Source: JAAYJM01 sp964499465 (lineage in GTDB: Bacteria > Bacteroidota > Ignavibacteria > Kapaibacteriales > UBA2268). From it: a DNA stretch of 64,000 nucleotides. Every line of letters starts with the position of its first letter. Within the stretch, counting starts at the first letter, position 1. The stretch is taken from the NCBI GenBank assembly GCA_964499465.1, contig CAZCLJ010000001.1, forward strand, positions 1 through 64,000, written 5' to 3'. This document shows positions 7,809 to 15,760 of this stretch, one piece after another. Under the pieces are notes generated by a model, which saw only the letters and a program-made list of their open reading frames with translations, did no database searches and was not told the DNA's origin. The translations under genes and the position numbers were made by a program.

Positions 7809-8544
7809 AATTTTTTTGTTTTAAATTTAACTCCAATCTTATTTTAGGTAATTGATTAACAATATCCATAGCAGTTAATGGGTGAGAGAATATCGTTTTT
7901 TCATTTTTTATGTTAACTTTTGTTAAAACAAAAGTACCATTATCAAGTTCTTCAAATATGAATTTTTTTCCAGCATTTTGACATTGATATACTTTATCTT
8001 CTAAGATAAGAACTACTCTTTTTTCTGTATAATACACGTATGATGTTACAAATGGTGCATATTCATTTATACAATATAGGAAAGGGGAATTTTGATTATG
8101 TACATCTTTAAAAATTTCCATTACTTTACTTTCTTTCCTTGTAAATCCTTTATTGAAAGTAGAAATAGGGTCAATCCAATTTTTCTTTTCAGACTTTTTT
8201 ACAATATCAAAATCACTAAACTTAAAACCACTATTTATTCTACATTTTTTGCTGAATTTTATTGTAGTGGAGTAATTTTTACATTCGCGCCTTTCAATTA
8301 TCTTATTAGTAACGTTTATTGTATTAGTGATTATTTTTAAATAATCACATAAAATATTTTCAAATCCATACTTTATAATAAGATTTTGAATATTCATTTT
8401 TAAATATTTTAAATATTTTAAAAAGAATATTGAATTTGGAAAATTATCACTTATATAATAAGGAGTAAAAAGAATTTTATGAATTGTTTCCTTAATTATA
8501 TGAAACCTTTGATCTTCTTCTAAGTTTTCGTTCATACTTTTCAA
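7732..8544 (-). CDS. Hypothetical protein in the MoxR/VWA operon
   Basis: 270 residues, lysine- and isoleucine-rich, with no catalytic motif seen. Residues 150-235 (FLYCINEYAPFVTSYVYYTE... VLILEDKVYQC) look beta-rich. Its start overlaps the VWA gene stop by 4 bases (ATGA), and its end overlaps the DUF3150-like gene by 77 bases, so all four genes 10743-6978 form one coupled unit. A role in that system is inferred from position only. Confidence 0.5.
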   Translation of the reverse strand: MKSMNENLEEDQRFHIIKETIHKILFTPYYISDNFPNSIFFLKYLKYLKMNIQNLIIKYGFENILCDYLKIITNTINVTNKIIERRECKNYSTTIKFSKKCRINSGFKFSDFDIVKKSEKKNWIDPISTFNKGFTRKESKVMEIFKDVHNQNSPFLYCINEYAPFVTSYVYYTEKRVVLILEDKVYQCQNAGKKFIFEELDNGTFVLTKVNIKNEKTIFSHPLTAMDIVNQLPKIRLELNLKQKNYGNTEFERKSNDRKLAHIPMGGKKV

Positions 8545-9653
8545 TTTTGAATAAATACAGTTTCCCCAAATCCGATATTAAATTGTGAATTATTATATAT
8601 AATCCACAATACTTCATAATTAGGTTCAGTAACTTTATCAAAATTATCACCATCTGTAAAAAATACAACCGCTTTGGCATCTTGTAAATTTTCATTTACA
8701 TAGTCAAAAACGGGTTGAAAGCGTGTACCTCCACCACCAACAGGAGTAATATCTTCATCTGCATATAATTCTTCAACCTTTGTTACAGTAGAATCAAAAT
8801 GAATTACTGTGACTTGAAAATTGAATAATTGCATAGCCTCCTTCAATTCTGAAACAAAAACACCAAGCAGTTTTGTATCAATAGAACCAGAAGTATCAAT
8901 AGCAAAAACTACTTTACTCAGTTCCAACGATTTCAATTGTGGAAGGTATAAACCAGATACAATGTACCTGTTATTTGGCATACTCCAATCATAATCATTT
9001 TTAGCAATTTCGGATATAAATTTGAGTAATAACTCCCTCCAATTTTTCATTGGTTCTATTAGTTGAAGTACAGACCTTTCCATACCTTTTGGAATATCAC
9101 CGGCCTGTTTCCCGATATTAATGGCTTCTACTGCATCAATTTTAGCTTCGGCTTCATCCTGTATAATTGTAGAATCATCACTTACGATTACTTTACCCCA
9201 ATTCCAAGGTGCTGAATCTGATTCAGCACTCTTCCCATTTTCATCATTTTGGCCTGAATCATCCTTATCTGAATCTTTGTAAATAATTTTGTAGATTTCA
9301 TCAGCACTCATGCCATGAAATCTAAAATCAATTAATCCACCATCAGGAATAGAAAACCCACTTTTTACCAGTATTGGATTAATGGCATAATCGCAAGCCA
9401 TGTTCCAAATGTCTGGATTTTTATCAGCACCTCTTATGTGGTGTAAGAGGATGTGATGAAGGATTTCATGAGCAAGTAACCCTTCCTGATGTGGTAAACT
9501 CAAGTTTTTTACAAAGTTTGGGTTGTAATGGATTTTACGGTGTGAAATCCCAGCGGTAGCAATACTTTCATCTTCCACATATTCCATTTTAAGAGCAATA
9601 GAAGCAAAAAACGGATGATTCAATATTAATTTCAGCTTTGCTTTTTTAAACAT
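8541..9653 (-). CDS. VWA protein with N-terminal metallopeptidase-like domain (DUF2201-like)
   Basis: 370 residues. The N-terminal domain has a zinc-metallopeptidase HExxH motif, HEILH at 62-66, in LLAHEILHHILLHH. An acidic linker (about 127-150) follows. The C-terminal von Willebrand A-like domain has the MIDAS motif DTSGS (253-257), GGGGTRF near 308-314, and FFTDGD. This order matches the DUF2201 pair of Pfam domains. VWA proteins next to a MoxR-type ATPase usually act with it in remodelling protein complexes, as RavA-ViaA do. The peptidase activity is inferred from HExxH alone. The gene is 1 base from the ATPase stop. Confidence 0.75.
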   Translation of the reverse strand: MFKKAKLKLILNHPFFASIALKMEYVEDESIATAGISHRKIHYNPNFVKNLSLPHQEGLLAHEILHHILLHHIRGADKNPDIWNMACDYAINPILVKSGFSIPDGGLIDFRFHGMSADEIYKIIYKDSDKDDSGQNDENGKSAESDSAPWNWGKVIVSDDSTIIQDEAEAKIDAVEAINIGKQAGDIPKGMERSVLQLIEPMKNWRELLLKFISEIAKNDYDWSMPNNRYIVSGLYLPQLKSLELSKVVFAIDTSGSIDTKLLGVFVSELKEAMQLFNFQVTVIHFDSTVTKVEELYADEDITPVGGGGTRFQPVFDYVNENLQDAKAVVFFTDGDNFDKVTEPNYEVLWIIYNNSQFNIGFGETVFIQN

Positions 9654-9654
9654 A

Positions 9655-10743
9655 TCAATTTATCATAGATGTTAACAAAGAGCCATATTTTATGGCAAAG
9701 TTACGAAATTCAACACATCCTACTAAATTAGGATTTTTTATTGTTGCATTTTTCATCGATGAGATTAGGTATTCATTACCCAATCTGGTCAAATAGGCAA
9801 TCAAACTACCTATGTTATTCTGATTCATTTCATTAACACAAAGGTTCATTACGGCGAATTTCGCCGATATTTCATTTGGAATTAAAGTTCCATGCGGATC
9901 ACTCTCTATTTGGTAAATTGATGGCAGTGTTGAGAATACTTTCAAGTAAGCCTCAAACTCCACTGCAAAAGATTCTCCAGCAGCACCTTTGATAGCTTCA
10001 AACCTAATTTCTTCCGGGACGTTAGTGTTTAACATTCTTCCTACACCTGCAACAGTTCGTGGCGATGGTGAATTTTCAATATCCCTTGTGGGATTGAAGT
10101 TAAACAATTGATTCGGCCTGAATTGAATAAATGAAATGAGTTGTGAGGGCATTCCATTTTTCCATGCCCAATTAATCCAATCATCATTATTTAAAGTTAA
10201 TTCCACAATCCCCCCGGTAAACCTGGATTTTACCGGTTCAAGTATCCCGGAAACATTTGCCCGATCTTCCCTTCGGTTTGTTGCCGCGACAAATACCACA
10301 TGATCACTTATTCTGTGCCCATTGATTCTTCGTGCCAGTAACAGTTGCATTACGGCTGATTGAACTGCTGGAGAAGCCTGCCCGAAATCATCTAAGAAAT
10401 AGATGGTAGGTGAATTAGCCTCCAGCAATTCTTTTAGTTCACCAAATGGGAGGAATAAAGCATCACCATCTACTACAAAAGGCAGTCCTTTGTAATCCGT
10501 TGGATCGGCAACTACTGGATGTGAAATTATTAACTTAGCTCCTACTGTTGAAGCTATTTTTGCTGATATTATAGGGTTCATAAACCCTGAAAAATCTTTA
10601 TAAAACAAATCCCATCTTACTTTCTTCGCAGCTTGTGCTACAATGTCGGATTTTCCGATTCCCGGAGCCCCTTTAATAAGGACAGGATTCTTGTTACTCT
10701 CAAAAGAGTAAATAAGAAATTTTTCTAAGTCATTTGCTCTCAT
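9655..10743 (-). CDS. MoxR-type AAA+ ATPase
   Basis: 362 residues. Walker A is GAPGIGKS (25-32), Walker B is IYFLDDFGQASP (about 113-124), sensor 1 is FVAATNR (about 151-157), and an arginine-rich segment follows. The AAA_5/MoxR family couples ATP hydrolysis to insertion of metals or cofactors or to remodelling of complexes, usually with a VWA partner. The partner is encoded 1 base downstream here. This gene opens the four-gene unit that ends at 6978. Assignment to family is firm; the substrate is unknown. Confidence 0.8.
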   Translation of the reverse strand: MRANDLEKFLIYSFESNKNPVLIKGAPGIGKSDIVAQAAKKVRWDLFYKDFSGFMNPIISAKIASTVGAKLIISHPVVADPTDYKGLPFVVDGDALFLPFGELKELLEANSPTIYFLDDFGQASPAVQSAVMQLLLARRINGHRISDHVVFVAATNRREDRANVSGILEPVKSRFTGGIVELTLNNDDWINWAWKNGMPSQLISFIQFRPNQLFNFNPTRDIENSPSPRTVAGVGRMLNTNVPEEIRFEAIKGAAGESFAVEFEAYLKVFSTLPSIYQIESDPHGTLIPNEISAKFAVMNLCVNEMNQNNIGSLIAYLTRLGNEYLISSMKNATIKNPNLVGCVEFRNFAIKYGSLLTSMIN

Positions 10744-10766
10744 TTTTAACTTGTTTTTAGTTTGAA

Positions 10767-10940
10767 TTATAAATACCTAAAATCTTGATTTTCTTTTGAC
10801 TCAATGGATTGAATAGCTACCAACCCTTGTTTAGATTTTGGAACTTTTAATTTTTCAATTCCTTGTTTTTTGGCATCCCAAATACCATTATCCGATTCTA
10901 CAAGAATCTTTTTACCCATGTAAAAAACTTCATATTTCAT
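10767..10940 (-). CDS. Small conserved phage-type protein
   Basis: 57 residues, MKYEVFYMGKKILVESDNGI and onward, ending QDFRYL. The middle reads IWDAKKQGIEKLKVPKSKQG, a pattern I have seen in short phage proteins (xxWDAKxxAIxxFKVPKSK). No function is known. It sits between the DUF4120-like gene and the MoxR gene in the same direction, with an A-rich leader before the ATG. Confidence 0.6.
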   Translation of the reverse strand: MKYEVFYMGKKILVESDNGIWDAKKQGIEKLKVPKSKQGLVAIQSIESKENQDFRYL

Positions 10941-10955
10941 TTTAAATTGTAGATT

Positions 10956-11288
10956 TTAAGTGTGAATACTCCAACCTGATTGTGGTACTAATGATACTGT
11001 AAATGTAGGAGCACTACCATCTCCACCATTATCGTGCGCTCCATGATAAATCAAACCCCCACACATTATTTGTCTTTTAGATTCTACATCACGCCAAATC
11101 CAAAAAAATGAAAATGGAGCAAAATCATTGTATAATTCTACTTCTGATTTTTTTCCTTGATTGCCTACATTTTCAGTTATTTCACGATTTGTAAGTCTTT
11201 TTAAAGATTCTTCAAATTGTTCTAATTGCCCTGTTTTTTCAGCAAATTCGCGAGCTGCCTGTAATTTGCCGTTTGTGAAATCTTTCAT
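10956..11288 (-). CDS. DUF4120-like protein
   Basis: 110 residues. The C-terminal half, DFAPFSFFWIWRDVESKRQIMCGGLIYHG followed by DGSAPTFTVSLVPQSGWSIHT, fits the DUF4120 family known from Bacteroidota and their mobile elements. The N-terminal half is helical and charged. Function is unknown. The match is from memory of the family pattern, so it is moderate. The gene is 15 bases upstream of 10767-10940, so both are likely on the same transcript. Confidence 0.55.
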   Translation of the reverse strand: MKDFTNGKLQAAREFAEKTGQLEQFEESLKRLTNREITENVGNQGKKSEVELYNDFAPFSFFWIWRDVESKRQIMCGGLIYHGAHDNGGDGSAPTFTVSLVPQSGWSIHT

Positions 11289-11406
11289 TTTAAACTCCTT
11301 CCTATTTTAAATTTTTAATCTGTATTTCTACATAAAATTCATCTTTATTTTATTCATAATATTTCTTTTTTTATGATTGTAATAGCATACTTTTCTTTTA
11401 ATCATT

Positions 11407-12608
11407 TTACATATATTGTTTTGCCATTTCTTTGTTCATAAAGAAATGAATACCAGTAGAACATTCATTCCATCGGTCTTCATCGAAATTTTCTACTTTG
11501 ACAATTTTTCCAACTTCATAAATGAAATTAGAATTACGGTTAGAAGCAATTTGTTTTAATCCTCCTTCAATCTCAAGTACTTCAGCTTCTGATGCCCTAC
11601 ATTTATAAGATGTAGCAGAACTTCTCTTTGCATTTTCCGTGATACGTAGTTTTACCAAAAGCCCTGCACACTTTTTGAATGCTATAAAACTTCCTTCTTC
11701 TGGACAGTTTATTGTTACTCCAAAAGTTTTTTCATTTATTTTTACACCACTTAAATCTGCATTTCTTAAATCTGCTCCACTTAAATCTACATTTCTTAAA
11801 TTTGTTTCACTTAAATTTGCATTTCTTAAATCTGCATCACTTAAATATGCCCCACCTAAATTTGCATTTCTTAAATTTACACCACATAAAACTGCATCAC
11901 TTAAATCTGCATATCTTAAATTTGCAGTACCTAAATTTGCATTTCTTAAATTTGCATCACTTAAATCTACATTTCTTAAATCTGCTCCACTTAAATCTGC
12001 ATATCTTAAATTTGTTTCACTTAAATTTGCATTTCTTAAGTTTGCATTTCTTAAATCTGCCCCACCTAAATTTGCATTTCTTAAATTTACACCACATAAA
12101 ACTGCATCACTTAAATCTGCATTTCTTAAATCTGTATCACTTAAATTTGCATCACTTAAATTTGCATTTCTTAAGTTTGCATTTCTTAAATCTGCATAGC
12201 TTAAATTTGCTCTACTTAAATTTGCTTCACTTAAGTTTGTTCCTATTAGGTTTGCTCCTATTAGGTTTGCTCCACTTAAGTTTGCTCCTATTAGGTTTGC
12301 TCCACTTAAGTTTGCTCTACTTAAGTTTGCTCTACTTAAGTTTGCTTCACNNNNNNNNNNNNNNNNNNNNNNNNNNNNNNNNNNNNNNNNNNNNNNNNNN
12401 NNNNNNNNNNNNNNNNNNNNNNNNNNNNNNNNNNNNNNNNNNNNNNNNNNTTTGCTCCACTTAAGTTTGCTCTACTTAAGTTTGCTCTACTTAAGTTTGC
12501 TTCACTTAAGTTTGTTCCTATTAGGTTTGCTCCTATTAGGTTTGCTTTGCGAATTTTATCTTTACTATATCCTTGATTTAATAAAGATTTTAAAATTTTT
12601 ATTTCCAT
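11407..12608 (-). CDS. Pentapeptide-repeat protein with C-terminal DUF5758-like domain (interrupted by scaffold gap)
   Basis: The N-terminus (MEIKILKSLLNQGYSKDKIR) is followed by a long array of pentapeptide repeats of the A(N/D)LSx type (ANLSRANLSGANLIG), which fold as a right-handed quadrilateral beta-helix. The end, from about 11740 to 11407, reads FGVTINCPEEGSFIAFKKC... RSSATSYKCRASEAEVLEI... CSTGIHFF, the pattern of DUF5758. A 100-N gap splits the frame. The 55 bases on each side of the gap are identical; removing one copy and the Ns leaves 1047 bases, one open frame of 348 residues. Function is unknown; some pentapeptide proteins mimic DNA and protect gyrase. Confidence 0.7.
12351..12450. 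other. Scaffold gap (100 N)
   Basis: Exactly 100 N, the usual placeholder for unknown length. The 55 bases before it (12296-12350) are identical to the 55 bases after it (12451-12505). This is what an unmerged k-mer overlap looks like. Confidence 0.95.
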
Positions 12609-12611
12609 TTT

Positions 12612-12782
12612 TTATTGAATTTTTAATACTATTTTTAATGCTTTTTCATAACATTTTATGGATGATAATTCATAAATGTCTTCAATACTTTTATACCGGG
12701 AAGTCATTTTCCACATTCCATTTTCATTTTTGATTGGTTCATTAAAATATCTAAGAACCAATAAAATCTCATTCGTTTTCAT
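12612..12782 (-). CDS. Small hypothetical protein
   Basis: 56 residues, MKTNEILLVLRYFNEPIKNE and onward, ending LKIVLKIQ. The frame is open with a clean ATG and its start overlaps the end of 12769-12942 by 14 bases. The stop is 4 bases before the pentapeptide gene start, so the three are probably read together. Mostly helical; no family recognised. Confidence 0.5.
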   Translation of the reverse strand: MKTNEILLVLRYFNEPIKNENGMWKMTSRYKSIEDIYELSSIKCYEKALKIVLKIQ

Positions 12783-12942
12783 TGTGATTTATTATATCCA
12801 TACTGGACAATAACATTTCACGCACTACTATCACGATAATGGAAATAAAGCCAATTCCAATCAAAAGATGATTTTCAGGATTCATTTCCATTCCTATTCC
12901 ACATATTACTGTGGATACCATAAACAATGTGAATGTTTTCAT
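12769..12942 (-). CDS. Small membrane protein
   Basis: 57 residues. Two hydrophobic segments, TLFMVSTVICGIGM (about 4-17) and LLIGIGFISIIVIVV (about 24-38), suggest two membrane passes. The tail is polar. It overlaps the next gene (12612-12782) by 14 bases, a sign of coupled translation. No family recognised. Confidence 0.5.
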   Translation of the reverse strand: MKTFTLFMVSTVICGIGMEMNPENHLLIGIGFISIIVIVVREMLLSSMDIINHNENE

Positions 12943-12948
12943 AATATT

Positions 12949-13158
12949 TCAATTTTGAGTTTCCAATGCATTCATTAAAAGAAAATCCAGAAGTTTTATA
13001 TTACTTTTTAAAATTTCATATTTCAGATATTCAATTTGAGACTTTCTTTGTATCATTTTGTAATAAAAAGGATCAATTTTGTAATTGGGGTTTTCTTTGA
13101 TAAACTTTTTTATTTGATTTACCAAATTTCTATATTCATTTTCCAAATCAGTTTCCAT
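12949..13158 (-). CDS. Hypothetical protein
   Basis: 69 residues, charged and almost entirely helical (METDLENEYRNLVNQIKKF...), with a coiled-coil look. No family is recognised. The stop is 6 bases before the start of the small membrane protein at 12942, so both belong to one transcript. Confidence 0.5.
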   Translation of the reverse strand: METDLENEYRNLVNQIKKFIKENPNYKIDPFYYKMIQRKSQIEYLKYEILKSNIKLLDFLLMNALETQN

Positions 13159-13271
13159 TTTTTTCTTTTTGATTTTTATTTGTTAATACTATAAAATTTT
13201 GTGGTTGCTCCGGTAAATTGAACCGGATAAAACCGAAGTTTTAAAAGCCTAATCTTTGCAGCCGATTAGAA

Positions 13272-13487
13272 TCAATCAATTAGCTTTTGTCTTAATTGAT
13301 AAAAAATTGCTGGTTTCCATTCGCTTTCTCCAATTATTCTAACTTCTGTTTTACATTCTTTCAAATAAAATCCATAAAAATCATTAGGTGGATTTTTTAT
13401 GAATACTGGTAAATTTTTTGTTTCTTCGTGTTCAGTAGCTTTTTTAAGACTCGGATATTCGTTTAAACAAAAATCTAATATTTTCAT
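13272..13487 (-). CDS. Hypothetical protein
   Basis: 71 residues. The order FYGFYLKECKTEVRIIGESEWKPAIFY suggests a small alpha/beta fold. No family is recognised and no cysteine or catalytic pattern stands out. It lies in a loose run of small genes with spacers of 64-113 bases on either side, so its expression unit is unclear. Confidence 0.45.
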   Translation of the reverse strand: MKILDFCLNEYPSLKKATEHEETKNLPVFIKNPPNDFYGFYLKECKTEVRIIGESEWKPAIFYQLRQKLID

Positions 13488-13551
13488 CTTACTTTATTTT
13501 TTGTGGTTAAGACCGGAATAAATCCGGTTTTGACTATTGAAGTCTCATCAA

Positions 13552-13857
13552 TTAACCTAATAATTCTTTTTTGAAATTAATATATTGAACTTTTTCTTTT
13601 TTTTCTGTGTTTATATCACAATTATTGATAATTCCTGCAACAATAGAGGAAATCAGACCGATATAAAGAAACGTAAAGATGTTTTCAAAATACCAATCTT
13701 GAGCAACATTAAAAATAACCAGTGAAATAGTCTCAGCAACCAAAAGAATAGAAATGTAAAATCCAAAAAGCGCAGTTCCTATCCATGATAGAATTTCAAT
13801 AATTCCTACGAAGTTGCGCGAGATAATAAAATTGTAAATAGATTTTAAAGTTTTCAT
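13552..13857 (-). CDS. Membrane protein
   Basis: 101 residues with three hydrophobic segments: about 19-44 (IEILSWIGTALFGFYISILLV), 45-55, and 63-78 (IFTFLYIGLISSIVAGII). The C-terminus is charged and probably cytoplasmic. No family is recognised. Its ATG lies 40 bases downstream of the tRNA-like element at 13898-13959, in the same direction, so the RNA may be in its leader. Confidence 0.5.
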   Translation of the reverse strand: MKTLKSIYNFIISRNFVGIIEILSWIGTALFGFYISILLVAETISLVIFNVAQDWYFENIFTFLYIGLISSIVAGIINNCDINTEKKEKVQYINFKKELLG

Positions 13858-13897
13858 AATCGTAAATTTTTAATTGTTAATTGATTAAAAAAATTGT

Positions 13898-13959
13898 ACC
13901 TCAACAAGGAATCGAACCTTAAACGTTTATTATTTCACGTAGTACCAACTTTTTGAGGT
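13898..13959 (-). ncRNA. tRNA-like RNA with reduced D and anticodon arms
   Basis: Read on the minus strand, a 7-bp acceptor-like stem (ACCTCAA/TTGAGGT) and a standard T arm (TAAGG TTCGATT CCTTG) sit exactly as in tRNA, with discriminator A. The rest is too short: the D arm is only AGT-TGGT-ACT, and the anticodon arm is a 4-bp ACGT/ACGT stem with a 10-base loop. Total length is 62 instead of about 73. It may be a decayed tRNA or a tRNA mimic. The piece GGTACTACGTG resembles GGTACTTCGTG inside the insertion of the tRNA-like RNA at 60806-60932. Confidence 0.45.
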
Positions 13960-14298
13960 GTATCCCGGTTTTAATCAGTCCCGGAAACTGGAAATAAAAC
14001 CATTTTGGCAGACCTTTTATTTATTGCTGGGATAAACCATTACTTTAAATAAAAGTCCGCCAAATGTTCCCTAATTAGTCAGGAAATGAGATTCCGAAAT
14101 TGGGGTTTTAATGCCCCTTTGTTCAGGATTATTTTACCCCCCTGTTTTTTCACCCGAAAAATAAGTTTTTGGGCGTGTTCGGTGAAAACTGAATAAATTG
14201 TTTGTTTGGGTACATTAATCGGATCGTTTGATCCTGAAATAAAAATAGTGTACATGATGATGCTGATTATAGTTTAACATAATACATCTGCATAAAGC
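13960..14298. other. Structured non-coding stretch
   Basis: No supported gene lies here. It holds a long hairpin (14004-14064), a GGGG/CCCC hairpin at about 14102-14117, and a short hairpin GGATC-GTTT-GATCC (14220-14233) that repeats the core of the terminator at 14299-14326. Base composition is less AT-rich than in the neighbouring genes. It may encode one or more structured RNAs upstream (minus strand) of the tRNA-like element. Confidence 0.4.
14004..14064. ncRNA. Long imperfect hairpin
   Basis: TTTGGCAGACCTTTTATTTA (14004-14023) pairs with TAAATAAAAGTCCGCCAAA (14046-14064) over about 19 bp with one mismatch and one bulge, leaving a 22-base loop. The stem is far longer than expected by chance. 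Strand and function cannot be decided; on the minus strand it would lie upstream of the tRNA-like element. Confidence 0.45.
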
Positions 14299-14326
14299 AA
14301 AAAAAACCGGATCGTTTGATCCGGTT
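14299..14326 (-). terminator. Rho-independent terminator
   Basis: On the minus strand, AACCGGATC-AAAC-GATCCGGTT forms a perfect 9-bp GC-containing stem with a 4-base loop, followed by a run of eight T. It starts 10 bases after the stop codon of the gene at 14337-14999 and clearly ends its transcript. Confidence 0.85.
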
Positions 14327-14336
14327 ACTTTTTTGA

Positions 14337-14999
14337 TTACTTCCATACAAAAGTGGATTCCGAAACGGTCTTTCCAGTCCGTACAACATTGGGGAACCAA
14401 TCTTTTGTCCTTTGGGCGTACACTACCCAAAGCGGGTTTGTCCCGACGGCATTCATTTTGGCCGTTTCCGGTTTAGCTTTAACGATTGCTTCACCCAATT
14501 GAGCAAATGTTAAACCTTTTTCACCGGCAGCCATCAAAGCAGCCTTAATAACCCCGGCATACGAATCCGGGCGAATGTTACCGGTCTTTGGGCCAATTGG
14601 GGTACTGGTCCCCGATCCTGATCCTTTGGTTTTCCACACCGGAACCAAACCGGCCTGCTCCTTCAAAAAAGATTTTACATCTGTTCCGGTTACTTCCGGC
14701 GTTTTAAGGAGGATCGCTTCAAAACGGGCTTTAAAGTCCGTTATAAACGTCAAAAGGTCATGTTGATACTTTTCTTTTTCTTTGGCCAATTGTTCAGCAT
14801 CAATAGATGCCTTCGCGCTGGTTACGGATTTCGACAAATTTGCAATTGTGGAAGAGTTTTCTGCCAACAATTTTTTTTCATCAGCGGATAAACTGCCAAC
14901 CCCTGTTAACAAGGACTTCACTAAAATCTCGGCAATTACCTGTTCTTTTGTTTTTACGGTTTCGGCGGGCGTTCCTTTTTTGTTGTCTTTTGTACTCAT
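14337..14999 (-). CDS. Hypothetical protein with own terminator, possible winged-helix C-terminus
   Basis: 220 residues. Residues 15-95 are helical and coiled-coil-like, rich in Ala, Ser, Lys and Glu. A glycine/serine linker (about 125-135) follows. Residues 147-220 (AGVIKAALMAAGEKGLTFAQLGEAIVKAKPE...) resemble a winged-helix domain. No family is named with confidence. The gene is noticeably richer in G+C than its neighbours, stands alone between non-coding stretches, and has a strong terminator right after its stop, all pointing to independent and perhaps high expression. A TTGACA-like box lies about 40 bases before the ATG. Confidence 0.65.
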   Translation of the reverse strand: MSTKDNKKGTPAETVKTKEQVIAEILVKSLLTGVGSLSADEKKLLAENSSTIANLSKSVTSAKASIDAEQLAKEKEKYQHDLLTFITDFKARFEAILLKTPEVTGTDVKSFLKEQAGLVPVWKTKGSGSGTSTPIGPKTGNIRPDSYAGVIKAALMAAGEKGLTFAQLGEAIVKAKPETAKMNAVGTNPLWVVYAQRTKDWFPNVVRTGKTVSESTFVWK

Positions 15000-15042
15000 G
15001 ATAATAAGTTTTAAAAAGTTAATAAATTATGAATTAATAAAG

Positions 15043-15058
15043 TTGTCAATAGTGACAA
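15043..15058. promoter_or_regulatory. Inverted repeat upstream of 14999
   Basis: TTGTCA-ATAG-TGACAA, a 6-bp perfect inverted repeat. It lies between the 3' end of the tRNA-like RNA (15063) and the ATG at 14999. It could end the RNA weakly or serve as an operator, since it overlaps a TTGACA-like -35 sequence on the minus strand. Confidence 0.35.
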
Positions 15059-15062
15059 TTTG

Positions 15063-15159
15063 TAGGTAGATGGGAATTGCACCCATAGGACAATCTGCGC
15101 TATATAAGACAAGTTCAGAATTCCACTGAAGGGCAAATTGTGCGGCCTGAGCTCTACCT
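15063..15159 (-). ncRNA. tRNA-like structured RNA
   Basis: On the minus strand a 7-bp acceptor-like stem (AGGTAGA/TCTACCT, then A and CAA) encloses a T-arm-like hairpin (TGGG-TGCAATT-CCCA). A 9-bp helix ACAATTTGC/GCAGATTGT (one G-U) follows, and inside it a 5-bp hairpin TTCAG-TGGAATT-CTGAA with a 7-base loop. No normal D stem can be formed, and T-loop position 55 is G. It is about 97 bases, too long for an ordinary tRNA. It may be a tRNA mimic or a decayed tRNA with an insertion in the anticodon arm, like the element at 60806-60932. Confidence 0.4.
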
Positions 15160-15653
15160 TTAATAAGTATTTAAAATATCTTCATATCCGTAACTGAAAG
15201 ACCTGCCTTAATTGGTTATGTACAAATAACCCCCTTTCAAACTGTGATCCTGTTATCAGCCGAATCGGAGCGGACAATTTACGTATTAGTCAAACGTTGG
15301 CTGATTATGGTAACGGTGAATCAGCTCCCGTGTTGCAAACTACAATCCGAAGTATGGCAACTGATACTCCGGTGTGGTGAAGTCTATTTAACAATCTGTA
15401 ATTATGTAAAATGACCCCTGTACCAAAGAACTGGCGTAAATGTACGAAGAAATATTAAATAAACAAGGAAATTATAAAAAAAATTAAAGTTGTATAAATA
15501 ACTGTATATTAATATATTAGTATAGGAAAAAGAAAAAAATTAAAGCCAAATTAAAAAATAAACAGAAAAATAACGTCAAATAAACGGCAACCATTGAAAA
15601 AATGAATGTAATAAGCTATAAAAAAGATAACAGGAAATAAGGGAAAAACAGGG

Positions 15654-15753
15654 NNNNNNNNNNNNNNNNNNNNNNNNNNNNNNNNNNNNNNNNNNNNNNN
15701 NNNNNNNNNNNNNNNNNNNNNNNNNNNNNNNNNNNNNNNNNNNNNNNNNNNNN
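15654..15753. other. Scaffold gap (100 N)
   Basis: Exactly 100 N. Ten bases, AAAAACAGGG, are shared by the left end and the right start, so the gap sits inside a short purine-rich repeat and its true length may be small. Confidence 0.95.
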
Positions 15754-15760
15754 AAAAACA

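Noticed and set aside
11639..12464. Long plus-strand reading frames rich in Leu, His, Lys and Ser over the pentapeptide gene
   Set aside because: They are the antisense of the pentapeptide repeats; the repeat period keeps all frames open. The minus frame has the recognisable DUF5758-like end.
14215..14430. Minus-strand frame of 71 residues
   Set aside because: It crosses the terminator and overlaps the end of the better supported gene at 14337-14999 in another frame.
15330..15360. GTTGC..TACTTCG sequence on the minus strand resembling the Ro-leader motif
   Set aside because: The GGTG..ATG half is missing and the surroundings do not fold like the leader; probably chance.
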